Part shown: one piece after another, positions 1 through 9,187 of the stretch
How positions within the stretch are numbered: the stretch's first letter is position 1
Layout of the letters: each line of letters opens with the position of its first letter
Origin: Triglochin maritima
Lineage: Eukaryota; Streptophyta; Magnoliopsida; Alismatales; Juncaginaceae
NCBI GenBank assembly: GCA_963682175.1
Contig: OY821775.1
Location: forward strand, 28,890,053-28,954,052
Direction: 5' to 3'
Length of the DNA stretch: 64,000 nt
Translations under genes and position numbers: made by a program
Notes under the pieces: generated by a model
Database searches by the model: none
Told to the model about the DNA's origin: nothing
What the model saw: only the letters and a program-made list of their open reading frames with translations

Positions 1-1
1 G

Positions 2-1144
2 GCCACTCGACGCGAATGGCGTGAAGTTAGTGGAGCACAAGTGGCAAAGCCGCCGGTGAGGAAGTAAAATCCGAAAAAGCCAGCCATGTTAATGGACAAA
101 CAACACCCATCCGAGGTAGATGGGGATGAGGACGTGAACAATGATGCGGGGGAGGACGAAAAATGCGAAGAATTGGTGTTGGTGGAGCTCGCCGGAGTTG
201 CCACCGGAGCTGCCGCCGGCCAGGCCACAGGAGGAGGAGGAGGAACGGTCCTCCTTGATGAGGAGGAGGAGGAGGGGGCACGTGAGGGATCATGTGTGCT
301 AGGGGGGACAAGTTCTTCCATTGTTGTTGGAGGGAAAGCAAAAGAAGCCAATGAGGATTTGCCACATCAAAAGAAGAATGGAGAGGAAGCTTTGGCAGCC
401 ATGAAAGCCACTAGGGAGGCGCCACGTGGAGGGGAGAAGAGGCAAAAGGCTGTTTTCCTCTTTAGGGACCACAATGAGGATAAGGTTGGAAGAGAAATTC
501 AAATGTGTGGAGACCAAAGGCATGTGTGTGCACATGGGGACCATGGAGGAAAAAATGGGGACCATGGACCACATGGTGCACTTGGGGACCACGAATTTGA
601 AATGTGGAGGGAAGAGGAGTTTTCTTTGGGCTCTCATTTTGAAGGTGAAAATTTATGTGATGGGCCTTCCGTTGGGCTGAATCGTGGGCTACAATTTGGG
701 CCCATTGGACCACATAGGGGTCATGAAGAAGAGGGGGCAATTCAGGTGGAGAAACTTCATGGAGATACCGGGAGGGAGAAAGCTCGACTACGCTCCCCAC
801 CACCCTCGGTGGATCTAGATGAGATATCCCCTCAAGCTGGATTCCAAGGCGTTCGTGAGGCCGCGCTAAGGCAACAACGAGCAAAGATTGGGGAGCCAAG
901 TACACCAACACGTGAGGACCTCACGCCGAGTGATATTGAGGAGGCTGCGATCTTTGGCCTTGACCATGCCGAGTATAAACGCCTGAGGGATAAGTTTGAA
1001 AGCATGGAGACAGACTACGAAGATCCAGAGGAGCCATGGAGCTATGGCTCGGGGAGTCAAGTCGTGAGAGGCTACCTTGGAAAAGACAAGACGAGTCAAA
1101 AGAAATCAAAGAAGAAGGAGAAGCGAAGGAAAGGGAGACGATGA
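2..1144 (+). pseudogene. ORF1-like protein of E1, C-terminal part
   Basis: The open frame from the ATG at 86 gives 352 aa. The same frame reads upstream to the window edge through one TAA at 65-67, and the upstream residues include a W-x-x-V stretch like the one after the zinc knuckle in the other ORF1 proteins. This suggests an older ORF1 with a nonsense codon rather than a true start at 86. The middle is acidic and Gly/His-rich, with short GDH repeats at about residues 155-175. A motif SPPPSVDLDEISPQ (about residues 233-246) is shared with ORF1 of L2, LA and LB, where it lies near the C-terminus. Here about 90 further residues follow: an acidic stretch (DYEDPEEPW) and a Lys/Arg tail (KKSKKKEKRRKGRR) that could act as a nuclear or nucleic-acid-binding signal. 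No DUF4283 or zinc knuckle is visible; they would lie upstream of the window. The assignment rests on the shared motif and the LINE tail. Confidence 0.6.
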
Positions 1145-1354
1145 GTGAACGAGTGCTATACTCGAGACGTAGGATCTAGGATCTGTTGTTAGATTAGCGC
1201 GAGTCAATGTAACGTTTAAATTTTCGCGATATGAACTGTTCAAGCTAGGGCAGTTCCTAGCATTCCATTGTATGTTTTTTTGCATGTACGTTTATTGAGG
1301 CATCAATAAATTTAGCGGCTCTGCCGAGACCGGCCTTTTATTTTGCAAAAAAAA
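1145..1354 (+). other. E1 3' UTR with tail hairpin and A-run
   Basis: The UTR contains AATAAA at 1305-1310. A tight hairpin follows: CGGC (1316-1319), loop TCT, GCCG (1323-1326). GCCG could alternatively pair with CGGC at 1331-1334. The element then ends CCTTTTATTTTGCA plus A-run (1347-1354). The same order, hairpin then a CCTTTT...TTGCAAAA end, is present in L3, LA and LB, which identifies it as a LINE tail. Confidence 0.7.
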
Positions 1355-2704
1355 GGGAGAGCAGAGAGAGAAGGAGAGAGGAGATAGAGAATGAAGAGAA
1401 GGGAGAGAGGAGAGGGAAAAAGGGGAAGCGAGCGACAAAAGGAGAGGGAGAGAGTAGAAGAAGAGAGAAGGAGAGAGGATAAGGAGAGAGTTAGAAGGAT
1501 AAGGAGAGAGGGAACGAGTGAGAAGGAGAAGAGAAAGTGGATAAGAGGGAGAACGAGAGAGAATGAGAAAAGGAGAAGCGAGAGGATGCGAGATGAGGAG
1601 AGAGAGAAAGAGAGAGAGGGACAAGAGGGAGAGGGCGGAGAGAGAAAGGAGAGTGGGAGAAGAAGGAGACGAAGAGAAGGAGAAGAGGGAAGAGGAGGGG
1701 AGAGGTGGAGAAGAAAAGAGAGACGGCGAGCGAGAATGAGAGATAGAGAAGGGAGAGATGAGAGTGAAGAAAAGAGGACAAGAAGAGTAGAGAGAGAAGG
1801 AGGGGGGTGAGAGGAAGAGAAAAGAGTAGAGGGGAGAGAAGGAAGAGAGGATAAAGAATGGAAAGGAAGGGAAAAGGAGAAACGAGAGAAGTAGAGGGAG
1901 GAGAGAGGACGGAGAAGAAGGAAGAGAGAGCGAGAGATGGAGGGGAAGAAGGTGGGAGTGGAGAAGAGGATAAGAGGGAGATAGAGAATGAAGGAGAATA
2001 AGAGGGAAGAGGCGTGAGAGAAGGAGAGAGGGCACGAGAGAGGTAGAGAAGCGAGGGAAGGAGGAGAGAAGAGGAAGAGAGTGAAGAGAGGGGAAGTAGA
2101 GGGGAGAAAGGAGAAGATATATGGGGAGAAGGAGTGGGATAGAAGGAGAGAGAGCGAGAGACGGAGAGAGAGGAGGAGAAGGGAAAGAGGAGGATAGGGA
2201 AGGATAGGAAGAGGGAGAGAGAAGAAGAGAGATGGATAAGAAGGGAGAGGAGAAGGAGAGGGAATCGGAGGGAGATAGAGATGAAGAGAGGGAGAAGAGA
2301 GAAGGAGAAGAGGGAAGAGTGGGAGAGAGGTAAAGGAGAGAAGAGAGAGGGGTAGAGAGGTAGTGTCAGAAATACAGAGGGAAGGAAGAGACAGAGAGAG
2401 AGAGAATGGAGAGGAGAGAGAAGGAGAGGGAGAAAAGGAGAAGGGAGAGAAAGCAGGAGAGAGGGAGATAAAGAGAGAGGGATAAGGAGAAGAGGGATAA
2501 AGGAGGGAGGGAGAGAAGAAAGAGAAAGACGGAGAAGGAGAGAGAAAATGAGAAGGGAGAAGGGAGGAGGAGAAGGATAATGAGAACGAGAGAGGAGAGA
2601 GGAGGGAAGAGAGAGAAGAGGAGAGAAGGAGAGGAGAGGTAGGTAGTGAAGTCAAGGAGAAGAGAGAAGGGAGGGAGAGAGAAGGACAGAGACAGAGAAG
2701 AGGA
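1355..2704 (+). repeat. Satellite fragment S0 (unit positions about 299-1610)
   Basis: This purine-rich stretch matches the part of the 2.5-kb satellite unit beginning about 299 bp after an island start (compare 9360 onward). It follows the unit up to the GACAGAGACAGAGAAGAG subrepeat, where L2 or GA-rich leader sequence takes over. It is more diverged from the array than array units are from each other, for example TGTCAGAAATA at 2363 where other units have TGTGAGAAATA. The plus and minus reading frames here are composition artefacts. Confidence 0.85.
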
Positions 2705-2881
2705 AGGGAAGGCAAGCGAGGGAGAGAGGGAGACAAGAGAGAAAAGGAGGAAGGAGTAAGAGAGAGGGGAAAGAAAGAGAAGGAAGGAGATGTGCGTCCT
2801 TAGGGTTTCTAGGGCCATTTTTCACCATTTTTCTACCTAAATCCACCTAAATCGAGCGTTTTCTTTATTTTTCTTGCTGTT
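2705..2881 (+). promoter_or_regulatory. L2 leader (5' UTR)
   Basis: The first about 80 bases are GA-rich but do not follow the satellite unit. From about 2786 the sequence becomes mixed and contains CTTAGGGTTTCTAGGGCC, closely matched by CCTAGGGTTTCCTAGGCC in the LA and LB leaders. The TAGGGTTT core is the reverse of the telo-box known from plant promoters and leaders. Plant LINEs are expected to carry an internal promoter here, but no promoter element is proven. Confidence 0.45.
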
Positions 2882-2896
2882 ATGGAGCGTGCTATG

Positions 2897-3217
2897 ATTG
2901 TGGGAGTGGTTTCTACCGATTCCTACCTAGATTCATGTCAACAAGATGGAGAAAATGGGGGTCCAAGTTCGTGGGTTGGGCAACAAAAACAACCACCACA
3001 ACAACAACAAGAACAACATCCACATCCTGCGCAACAAGAAAAGGAGGTGATTCCTCCATCACCTTTGATTGTGGGAGTGGTTTCTAATGATTCATACCAA
3101 GATTCATGCCAACAACAAGGAGAACATGGGAGTCCAAGGTTGCGGGTAGGGTAGCAACAACAACCAAAACAACAACAACGTGCACAAGGAAAGGAGGTGG
3201 CTCCTCCATCACCTCCA
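2897..3217 (+). repeat. Tandem duplication in L2 ORF1 N-terminus
   Basis: Two in-frame copies start at 2897 and 3068 (171-bp offset, 57 codons). Both encode IVGVVS-x-DSY-x-DSCQQ, then a Gln-rich run, then KEV-x-PPSP. The second copy is shorter (about 150 bp) through loss of CAA codons. Confidence 0.85.
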
Positions 3218-4100
3218 CGAAAGTGGACCGAGCTTTTCACTCCACACCCAAAGCCACGAACGTCGTTGGAGTTTGGTCCACCAATGGAGCGTGGAGGAGC
3301 AAAGGTGGCAGCCATTACATGTGAGGATATGGAGGAAGCACTAGGTGCATGGAAGAAGGTGCTAATGGGGTCGTTTGTGGGGTTCAACCCTCACCTTCCC
3401 ACCCTTGAGAAGCATCTCACCAAGCTATGGAGGGTGTCCGGGTCCTTGGAGATTGTTAGGCGAGGGGGCAACATGATGATCTTCCGGTTCACTTTGGATT
3501 CCGACCGGCGCTTTGCTCTAGAGAATGGGCCATGGTTCGTCAAGGGGGCGCCTCTCATACTCAAGCCATGGTCGGCCGAGAAGAAGGACCAAGACAAAAT
3601 TGGGGCTGTCCCGATTTGGATTCGCTTCCCCGAGCTCAACCTCAAATTTTGGTCGAGGAAGCTCATTGGAACCCTTGCTAGTGTCTTAGGCAACCCACTC
3701 TTCATGGATGAGAACACGGCGATGGGTAGCAGGTTTGCATATGCTCGGGTTTGCATTGAAGTCCAAGGTACCTTTGATTATCCACCACATGTCCTTGTTG
3801 CAAATGAGAGGGAAGAAGGAGAGGTGGTGCGAGTTGAGTACGAATGGAAGCCACCATATTGCTCACTTTGCTCCACCTTTGGACATAATGAAGGTGTGTG
3901 CAAGGATGGGGGATCACGAAATATGGGAAAGAAAGCATGGGTAGTGAAGGGAACCAACACAAAGGAGGGACGTAGGGGTGGTGAGGGGCACGAAAGCATG
4001 CATGGAACCCTACCAAAGGAGCTTGAGGTTGAAGAGGGAACTAGAGAAGAAAGGAGGAAGCTAGAGGTTGAAGAAGAGGGCCCACATACGAAGGAGAATG

Positions 4101-4740
4101 GTGGTGTGGATGGTCCACATGAGGCAAACGAAGAGGGTTGGTCGTTGGTAGGTGGGAGAAGAGGTCCAAATGGGGAAAATCACGTGAAGGCTATATATAG
4201 GAGGGATGAAGGCAACTTTCCACCCACTACAAGGGTTGGGGAAAGCTTGCAACGGTCTCCAACACTTCTTGTCTCTTGTGGGGCTGAAAGTACACTAGGG
4301 GAAGTGGATTTTAATGGCAAGGACAAGGAGGTACCATTAGCATGCATAATGGGAAGGGAGAAAGGCCTTTTTCGTCACATACAAATGGGGAAGGGCTTCA
4401 ACCAATGGAACAAGAGATGAGTGGTGTGTATGGTCCACATGAGGCAAACGAAGAGGGTTGGTCGTTGGTAGGTGGGAGAAGAGGTCCAAATGGGGAAAAT
4501 CACGTGAAGGCTATATATAGGAGGGGACAAGGCAACTTTCCACCCACTACCAAGGTTGGGGAAAGCTTGCAACGGTCTCCAACACTTCTTGTCTCTTGTG
4601 GGGCTGGAAGTACACTAGGGGAAGTGGATTGTAATGGCAAGGACAAGGAGGTACCATTAGCATGCATAATGGGAAGGGAGAAAGGCCTTTTTTCGTCACA
4701 TACAAATGGGGAAGGGTTTCAACCAATGGAACAAGAGATG
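4101..4740 (+). repeat. 320/321-bp tandem duplication in L2 ORF1 linker
   Basis: Copy 1 is 4101-4420 and copy 2 is 4421-4740; they are almost identical. The offset is 320 because copy 1 has lost one T in its CCTTTTTCG run. The original period was probably 321 bp (107 codons), an in-frame duplication of linker sequence that contains the conserved W-x-x-V stretch (GWSLVGGRRG). Confidence 0.9.
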
Positions 4741-5291
4741 AGTGGAGGGGCAAAAGGAAGTGGAAGTTTGGCTCACCTAATGGGACAAAAGGTGAGTGGA
4801 GGGGATGAGGTGAGTGGGGAGTTGCATCTCATCCATGTGTTAGGGGAGGTAGAATCCGAAATTGAGGGTGCACCAAAGGGAGGGGGTGTTTGTGGAAATT
4901 TGCATGGAAAGAGTGTGCATAGGGCGTGTGGATCCATGGAAACACGTGATTTTGATGTGGGGAAGGAAAATGCAAAGCATGGGAGGATGAAGGTGTCGCA
5001 TGCATCACCATGCAAGACCCCTACGACTTTGTGCTCTCCAAATAAATATGATGTGTTGGCCTCATGTGGGGTGGAAAGTGTGCATGAAAAAGAAGGCGGA
5101 AGGATGGAGGAGGAGGTTTCTAGTGGAATGGAAGTAGGCTTGGCAAGCATATTGCACTCCCCCCCATCTTCGGTTGATCTAGAGAATGCCTCTCCTCCGG
5201 ACACATTTAGGCATGTGCGAGAAGGTGAATTGGTGAAACGAAAGAAAGCAAGCAAGGGTATGAAGGGACCTCGGTCCCCTCCACCACAATC

Positions 5292-8200
5292 ATGAAGCTA
5301 CTTTGTTGGAACGTGCGGGGTGCCAATCTCTCGGGGCGCACGCATATGTTTCGTAGCAAAATAAGATGAGAGAATCCGGATGTGGTTTGCTTTGTTGAGC
5401 ACAAAGTGAAGAGCGGTAAACTCCCAAATTTTGCACGTGCGGTGTGGGGAAATGGGAGGTGGTGCACGAATAATGATGTGTGTCCATGTGGTCGAATCAT
5501 AATCATGTGGAAGGAGGAGGTGATAAAGATGGAACGACAAAGCGCATCGAGTCAATATATTCAAATGAGAGGGGAAGTATGCGCAAATGGGGTCAATGTG
5601 GATCTTTTTGTCATCTATGGTGCAAACAACTACTTGGAGAGGAGAAGATTGTGGGAGGATGTTAAAGCTAGTCGACCACCTATGGACACCCCTTGGTTGG
5701 TGGTAGGTGATTTTAATTGTATTCGGTGGGATCACGAAAAGAGTGGAGGCGGGGGGTTCAATTTGAGGGCCATGAAGGACTTCAATGAGTTCATCGAGGA
5801 ATCCGCGTTGTTGGAGGTGCGCACGGTTGGGGAGGAGTTTACTTGGTCTAATTCGTCGAGGGGAGTGGGACGAATCGAGACACGGATTGATCGAGCGTTG
5901 TGCTCCAAGGAATGGGTGGAGTGCTTTCCAGAATGCTTTTGCACGGTTGGGGAGAATGAACTAAGTGATCACCGACCATTGGTGGTTAGATGTCACCATG
6001 AGGGCGTGAAGAAAAAGAAGGTGTTCCGCTTTGTGAATGCATGGACAAGAGAGGATGACTTTCTTGACGTCGTCCGGAAAGCTTGGGGAGTGTATGTGGA
6101 AGGCACACCAATGTTCAAAGTGGTGGGCAAGCTTGATGAGGTGCGAGAGGCACTAAAAAATTGGGCTAAAGAGAAATTCGGAAATACGAACGAATGGGCA
6201 AGCAAGGCGAGGGAGGCACTTGAGGAAGTTAGGAGAAAACTCATGGTGGATCCAACCTCGACTAGTCTTGTGGCTCAAGAACAAGCATGCATAGAAGACT
6301 TCACACGAGCTTTGTCCTTTGAGGAGTCACTTGTGCGACAAAAGTAACGAATCCAATGGTTGAGTGAAGGTGACTCCAACTCTCGGTTCTTCCATGCAAC
6401 TTTGCGTGTACGAAGGGCGATCAATACTATAAGATGTGTGGAGGAGGGGGGGCGAGGTGATTGAAGAGGAGGGTGCCATCCGGGAGGCGTTTTGGAATCA
6501 ATTTGCTAAGCTCTTCTCCAACCGAGCCCCAACGACCCCATTATTTCCTAACGTTTGTTTCCCTTGTCTTACTAGGTCCGAGGGTGACTTCCTCACCCAT
6601 GCCGTGTCCGAGGAGGAGTTGGAAGGGGTGGTGATGAGAAGCAATGATGATAAGGCACCGGGGCCGGATGGTTTCAATGCACGATTTTTTAAAGCCTCTT
6701 GGTCGGTGATAAAGAAGGAGGTGTTCAATGGTGTTGCATCCGCAATGAGGGACATGAAGATTCTCAAACGTCTCAACTACACGTCCATAACGCTTATACC
6801 GAAGAAGACTACTACCAAGTGCGTTGGTGACTATAGGCCCTTCTCCTTATGCAATATGCTATACCGGTTCATGTCGAAGAATATGGCAAATCGCTTGAAG
6901 AATCTCTTGCCACGTTTAGTAGGAGAGGAGCAAAGCGCGTTTGTCAAGGGGCGCAACATTGGGGACAATATCCTCTTGGCACATGAGTTGTGCCATAATA
7001 TGCACCTAGACGTGGGAAGGGGACGTATGTGCCTACAACTTGACCTTAGGAAGGCATACGATTCACTTTCTTGGGACTTCTTGGATGCGGTTCTTGAACG
7101 CTTTGCTTTTCCCTCGAAATGGAGAAGGTGGGTGAAGGCTTGTGTGAGAGCATCCTTTGTGGTCAACGTGAATGGCAAGAATTCAGATTCATTTGTGGCA
7201 ACCAACGGGCTTAGGCAAGGGGACCCGATGGCACCTTACCTCTTCGTACTTAGCATGGAGGTCCTTAGTACCCTTATAAAGGAGGAGGTGGCTGCCGGTC
7301 GACTAACCACACTAAGGTGTGGAAGAGAACGGGTGTCCCATCTCTTATTTGCCGATGATGTAATGATTTTCGCCGAAGCTACAAAGTTGAATGCGGTCAC
7401 CATTAAGCGCATCATGGACAATTTTGGAGCTATGTCGGGCCTTAAACTAAATACGGAGAAGAGCAACCTATTCTTGGGAGGGGACCATAAGGATAAAGAA
7501 TGGATCGCTCAATTTCTTCAAATGAAACTGGCGGTCCTACCGGTTAGGTACCTTGGATTACCTTTGATATCATCCCGTTTGAGTAAGAGATATTGCCACA
7601 GCCTTGTGGAGAAGGTGAGGGCCAAGTTAAGTGAGTGGAGGAGAGGATTTCTTTCTATGGCGGGACGGGTGGAGTTGGTTAGGAGTGTACTTGTCTCCTT
7701 TAGTGTATTTTGGACCTCGGCCTTCTACATGCCACGAAGTATCTTGCATGAGATTGAGCGTATCATGAAGCACTTCATTTGGGGGGGAGAAAAGAAGATG
7801 GTGCTTGTTGCGTGGAAGGATATATGCACTACAAAGCTCGAGGGTGGGCTTGGCCTTCGTCGACTCACCGAGTGGAATGATGCCGGGTTGATGCGTTTAT
7901 TTTGGTTGGTTGCGTCAAACCAGCCATCACTTTGGGTGACGGCCATCCGAAGCAAGTATTTACGCAACAAGAGTGTATGGCATGCTCGACCACCAACTAG
8001 TTGCTCTTGGGCTTGGAGAGGCATACTACGACTCCAAGCTAAAGCACGGGATACATTCTTTTTTGAGATTGGGGACGACACAAATGTGCGCTTCTTTGAG
8101 GACCCTTGGTGTGGGAGGCCCTTCATTTGCGAGGAGCAAGGCTCTAGGTTCCAATATGATATGGGGGTACCCATGGACACACGGGTATCTCACTTTTTGG

Positions 8201-8819
8201 GAGAGGATGGATGGAGGCTGCCATTCCCTAAGTCTCTCTTCATGGAGGAACTTTGGGAAAGGGTGCGAGGCATAAAGATTACGGGGGGAGAGGACGTGCT
8301 TTGTTGGGAGGAAAGTAGAAGGAAGGCCTTCTCCCTTAAGGCCGCATGGAGCTTAGTTCGAAGAGAGGGGCCATACGTGGGCTGGTCCCATGGGGTGTGG
8401 CACCCTCTTGCCATACCTCGAGTCTCCTTATGTTTGTGGAGAGCCATGAGAAGCCGGCTCCCTACTATGGATTTACTTTGGGCACGACATACACATGTGA
8501 TCTCCCGGTGTGCGCTTTGCATGTGTGCGGGGGAGAGTGTGGAGCATCTATTTTGGGAGTGTAGCTTCTCAAAACAAGTGCGGCATGGAACTCTTGAAGT
8601 ATTGCGGATCCGCGGATTGGGACATGCTGAAATTCATGAAGAACTAGAAAGGATCACATTGGCTTCAAGGAGTACGTTGGACAAGCACATGGCACGACTA
8701 GCATATGGTAGCACAATTTACCTACTTTGGCAAGAAAGGAGATGGTGCGATTAAAGGCCATGGTGAGCAAGCGAAATGATCATATAGTGTGCGAAGAGAT
8801 TAAAGTGAGATGGTTGTAA
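5292..8819 (+). pseudogene. L2 ORF2 (endonuclease, reverse transcriptase, zf-RVT), four lesions
   Basis: ORF2 performs target-primed reverse transcription. The ATG at 5292 opens with LLCWNVRGAN, the endonuclease N-motif. EHK, GDFN (about 5706-5720), FTWSN and SDH (about 5966) complete the endonuclease core. The reverse transcriptase has KAPGPDGFN, LDLRKAYDS, GLRQGDPMAPYLF and FADD (about 7348), followed by a zf-RVT-like finger (CALCMCAGESVEHLFWEC, about 8512). Breaks seen: TGA at 5367-5369; TAA at 6345-6347; a frame change at the G-run near 6441-6452, consistent with one extra G; and a frame change near 8742. After the last one a stop-free frame reads to TAA at 8817-8819, whose residues resemble the C-terminus of the other ORF2 proteins. 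There is no RNase H domain. Confidence 0.85.
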
Positions 8820-8835
8820 TAGAGGAGATTAAAGT

Positions 8836-9060
8836 GAGAAGGAGCGAGAGAGATAGAGGAGGAGAGACGAACCAGGAGAGGAGAGAGATAAGGAGAAAGA
8901 GAAGGGGAGAGGAGGAGAGAAAAGGGAGAAGGGAGTGAGTGATAAAAGAAAGATGAGGGAAGAGGATAGGAGAGAGGAGAAGAGGGAGAAGGGGAGAGGA
9001 GAAGGGAGAGAGAGAACGGGAAGAGGAGCAATGAAGGGAAGGAGGAGATAGAGAGAGAAG
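8836..9060 (+). repeat. Satellite fragment S1, last about 225 bp of a unit
   Basis: It resumes at unit position about 2286 after L2 and runs to the first island. It contains the usual GTGAGTGATAAAAGAAAGATG and GAGCAATGAAGGGAAGG landmarks. Confidence 0.9.
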
Positions 9061-9187
9061 GTGTCCCCCCTCCTTCTCATCCTCCCTCTACTCCTCTAGT
9101 TCCCTTCTCGTTATCCTCTCTCTTCTTCTCCTTCTCCCCCTCTCACTCCTCTCTTCCTTCTATCCATGTAAGGATAACGAGAGAAGG
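9061..9187 (+). other. Pyrimidine island with inverted repeat (representative)
   Basis: At GTGTCCCCCC the plus strand switches from purine to pyrimidine, and it switches back at CCATGTAAGGATAACG. CCTTCTCGTTATCC (9103-9116) is the inverted complement of GGATAACGAGAGAAGG (9172-9187) apart from a 2-nt bulge, with a 55-bp spacer. A smaller palindrome, TATCC/GGATA, lies at 9161-9165 and 9172-9176. The first switch is also roughly symmetric: GGAGGAGATAG...GAAGG before it and CCTTCTCATCCTCC after it. The same structure recurs at every island start listed in the summary; U2 has a longer C-run (14082-14092) and U5/U6 reads GTATCC at 23966. Confidence 0.9.

Larger units (their letters stand above)
1..1354 (+). 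mobile_element. E1: 3' part of a LINE-derived element lacking ORF2
   Basis: The element enters from the left edge of the window. It holds an ORF1-like frame, a short AT-richer 3' UTR and a tail ending TTTTGCA followed by an A-run to 1354. Satellite begins directly after, at 1355. No endonuclease or reverse transcriptase frame lies between ORF1 and the tail, unlike the other LINEs here, so it is either a non-autonomous derivative or a copy with an internal deletion. The sense strand is plus, colinear with the purine strand of the satellite. The 5' end and left target duplication are outside the window. Confidence 0.75.
2882..5295 (+). pseudogene. L2 ORF1 (DUF4283-like plus zinc knuckle), two lesions
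   Basis: The protein would bind LINE RNA in the ribonucleoprotein particle. The N-terminus is Gln-rich and internally duplicated. A DUF4283-like region follows (from about 3330 to 3830; FRFTLDSDRR, GPWFVKGAPL, PIWIRFPELNLKFW), then a CX2CX4HX4C knuckle (CSLCSTFGHNEGVC, about 3859-3900) and a long low-complexity linker ending in SPPSSVDLENASPP near the C-terminus. There are two breaks. A TAG at 3152-3154 sits where CAG is expected inside a Gln run. One T is missing from the T-run near 4370: copy 1 of the 320-bp duplication has five Ts and copy 2 has six, which moves the frame. The frame then runs to TGA at 5293-5295, overlapping the ORF2 ATG (ATGA). Confidence 0.85.
2705..8835 (+). mobile_element. 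L2: near-complete, decayed LINE without 3' tail
   Basis: A plant L1-type LINE with a leader, ORF1 and ORF2 in the order expected. The left edge is uncertain because the leader is itself GA-rich between about 2705 and 2785. The right edge passes into satellite at about 8836 (GAAGGAGCGAGAG) with no hairpin tail or A-run, so the 3' end has been lost. Flanking satellite is at unit position about 1610 on the left and about 2286 on the right, so roughly 0.65 kb of satellite is also missing. A deletion across the 3' junction would explain both. Orientation follows the purine strand. Confidence 0.85.

Noticed and set aside
1391..1810. Plus-strand Arg/Glu/Lys/Gly-rich frames in the satellite, resembling nuclear RE/RK-rich proteins
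   Set aside because: Direct result of GA-only codons (AGA, GAG, AAG, GGA). The same frames recur in every unit and are broken at different places.
2786..2815. Interstitial telomere repeat
   Set aside because: Only two TTTAGGG-like units are present and they are imperfect. The conserved position in LINE leaders points to a leader element instead.
4188..4200. TATA-box-like CTATATATAGG in L2 ORF1, repeated at about 4508
   Set aside because: It lies inside coding sequence of the duplicated ORF1 linker and has no downstream separate gene. Best read as ordinary codons.
2705..8835. LTR retrotransposon or endogenous pararetrovirus
   Set aside because: No LTRs, protease, integrase or RNase H are seen. 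The order ORF1, endonuclease, reverse transcriptase with FADD, zf-RVT is that of an L1-type LINE.
8796..8835. Direct repeat GAGATTAAAGTGAGA at the end of L2 as a tail or target duplication
   Set aside because: Two copies 28 bp apart fall partly in the probable end of ORF2 and partly at the satellite edge. There is no hairpin or A-run, so it does not mark a true LINE end.
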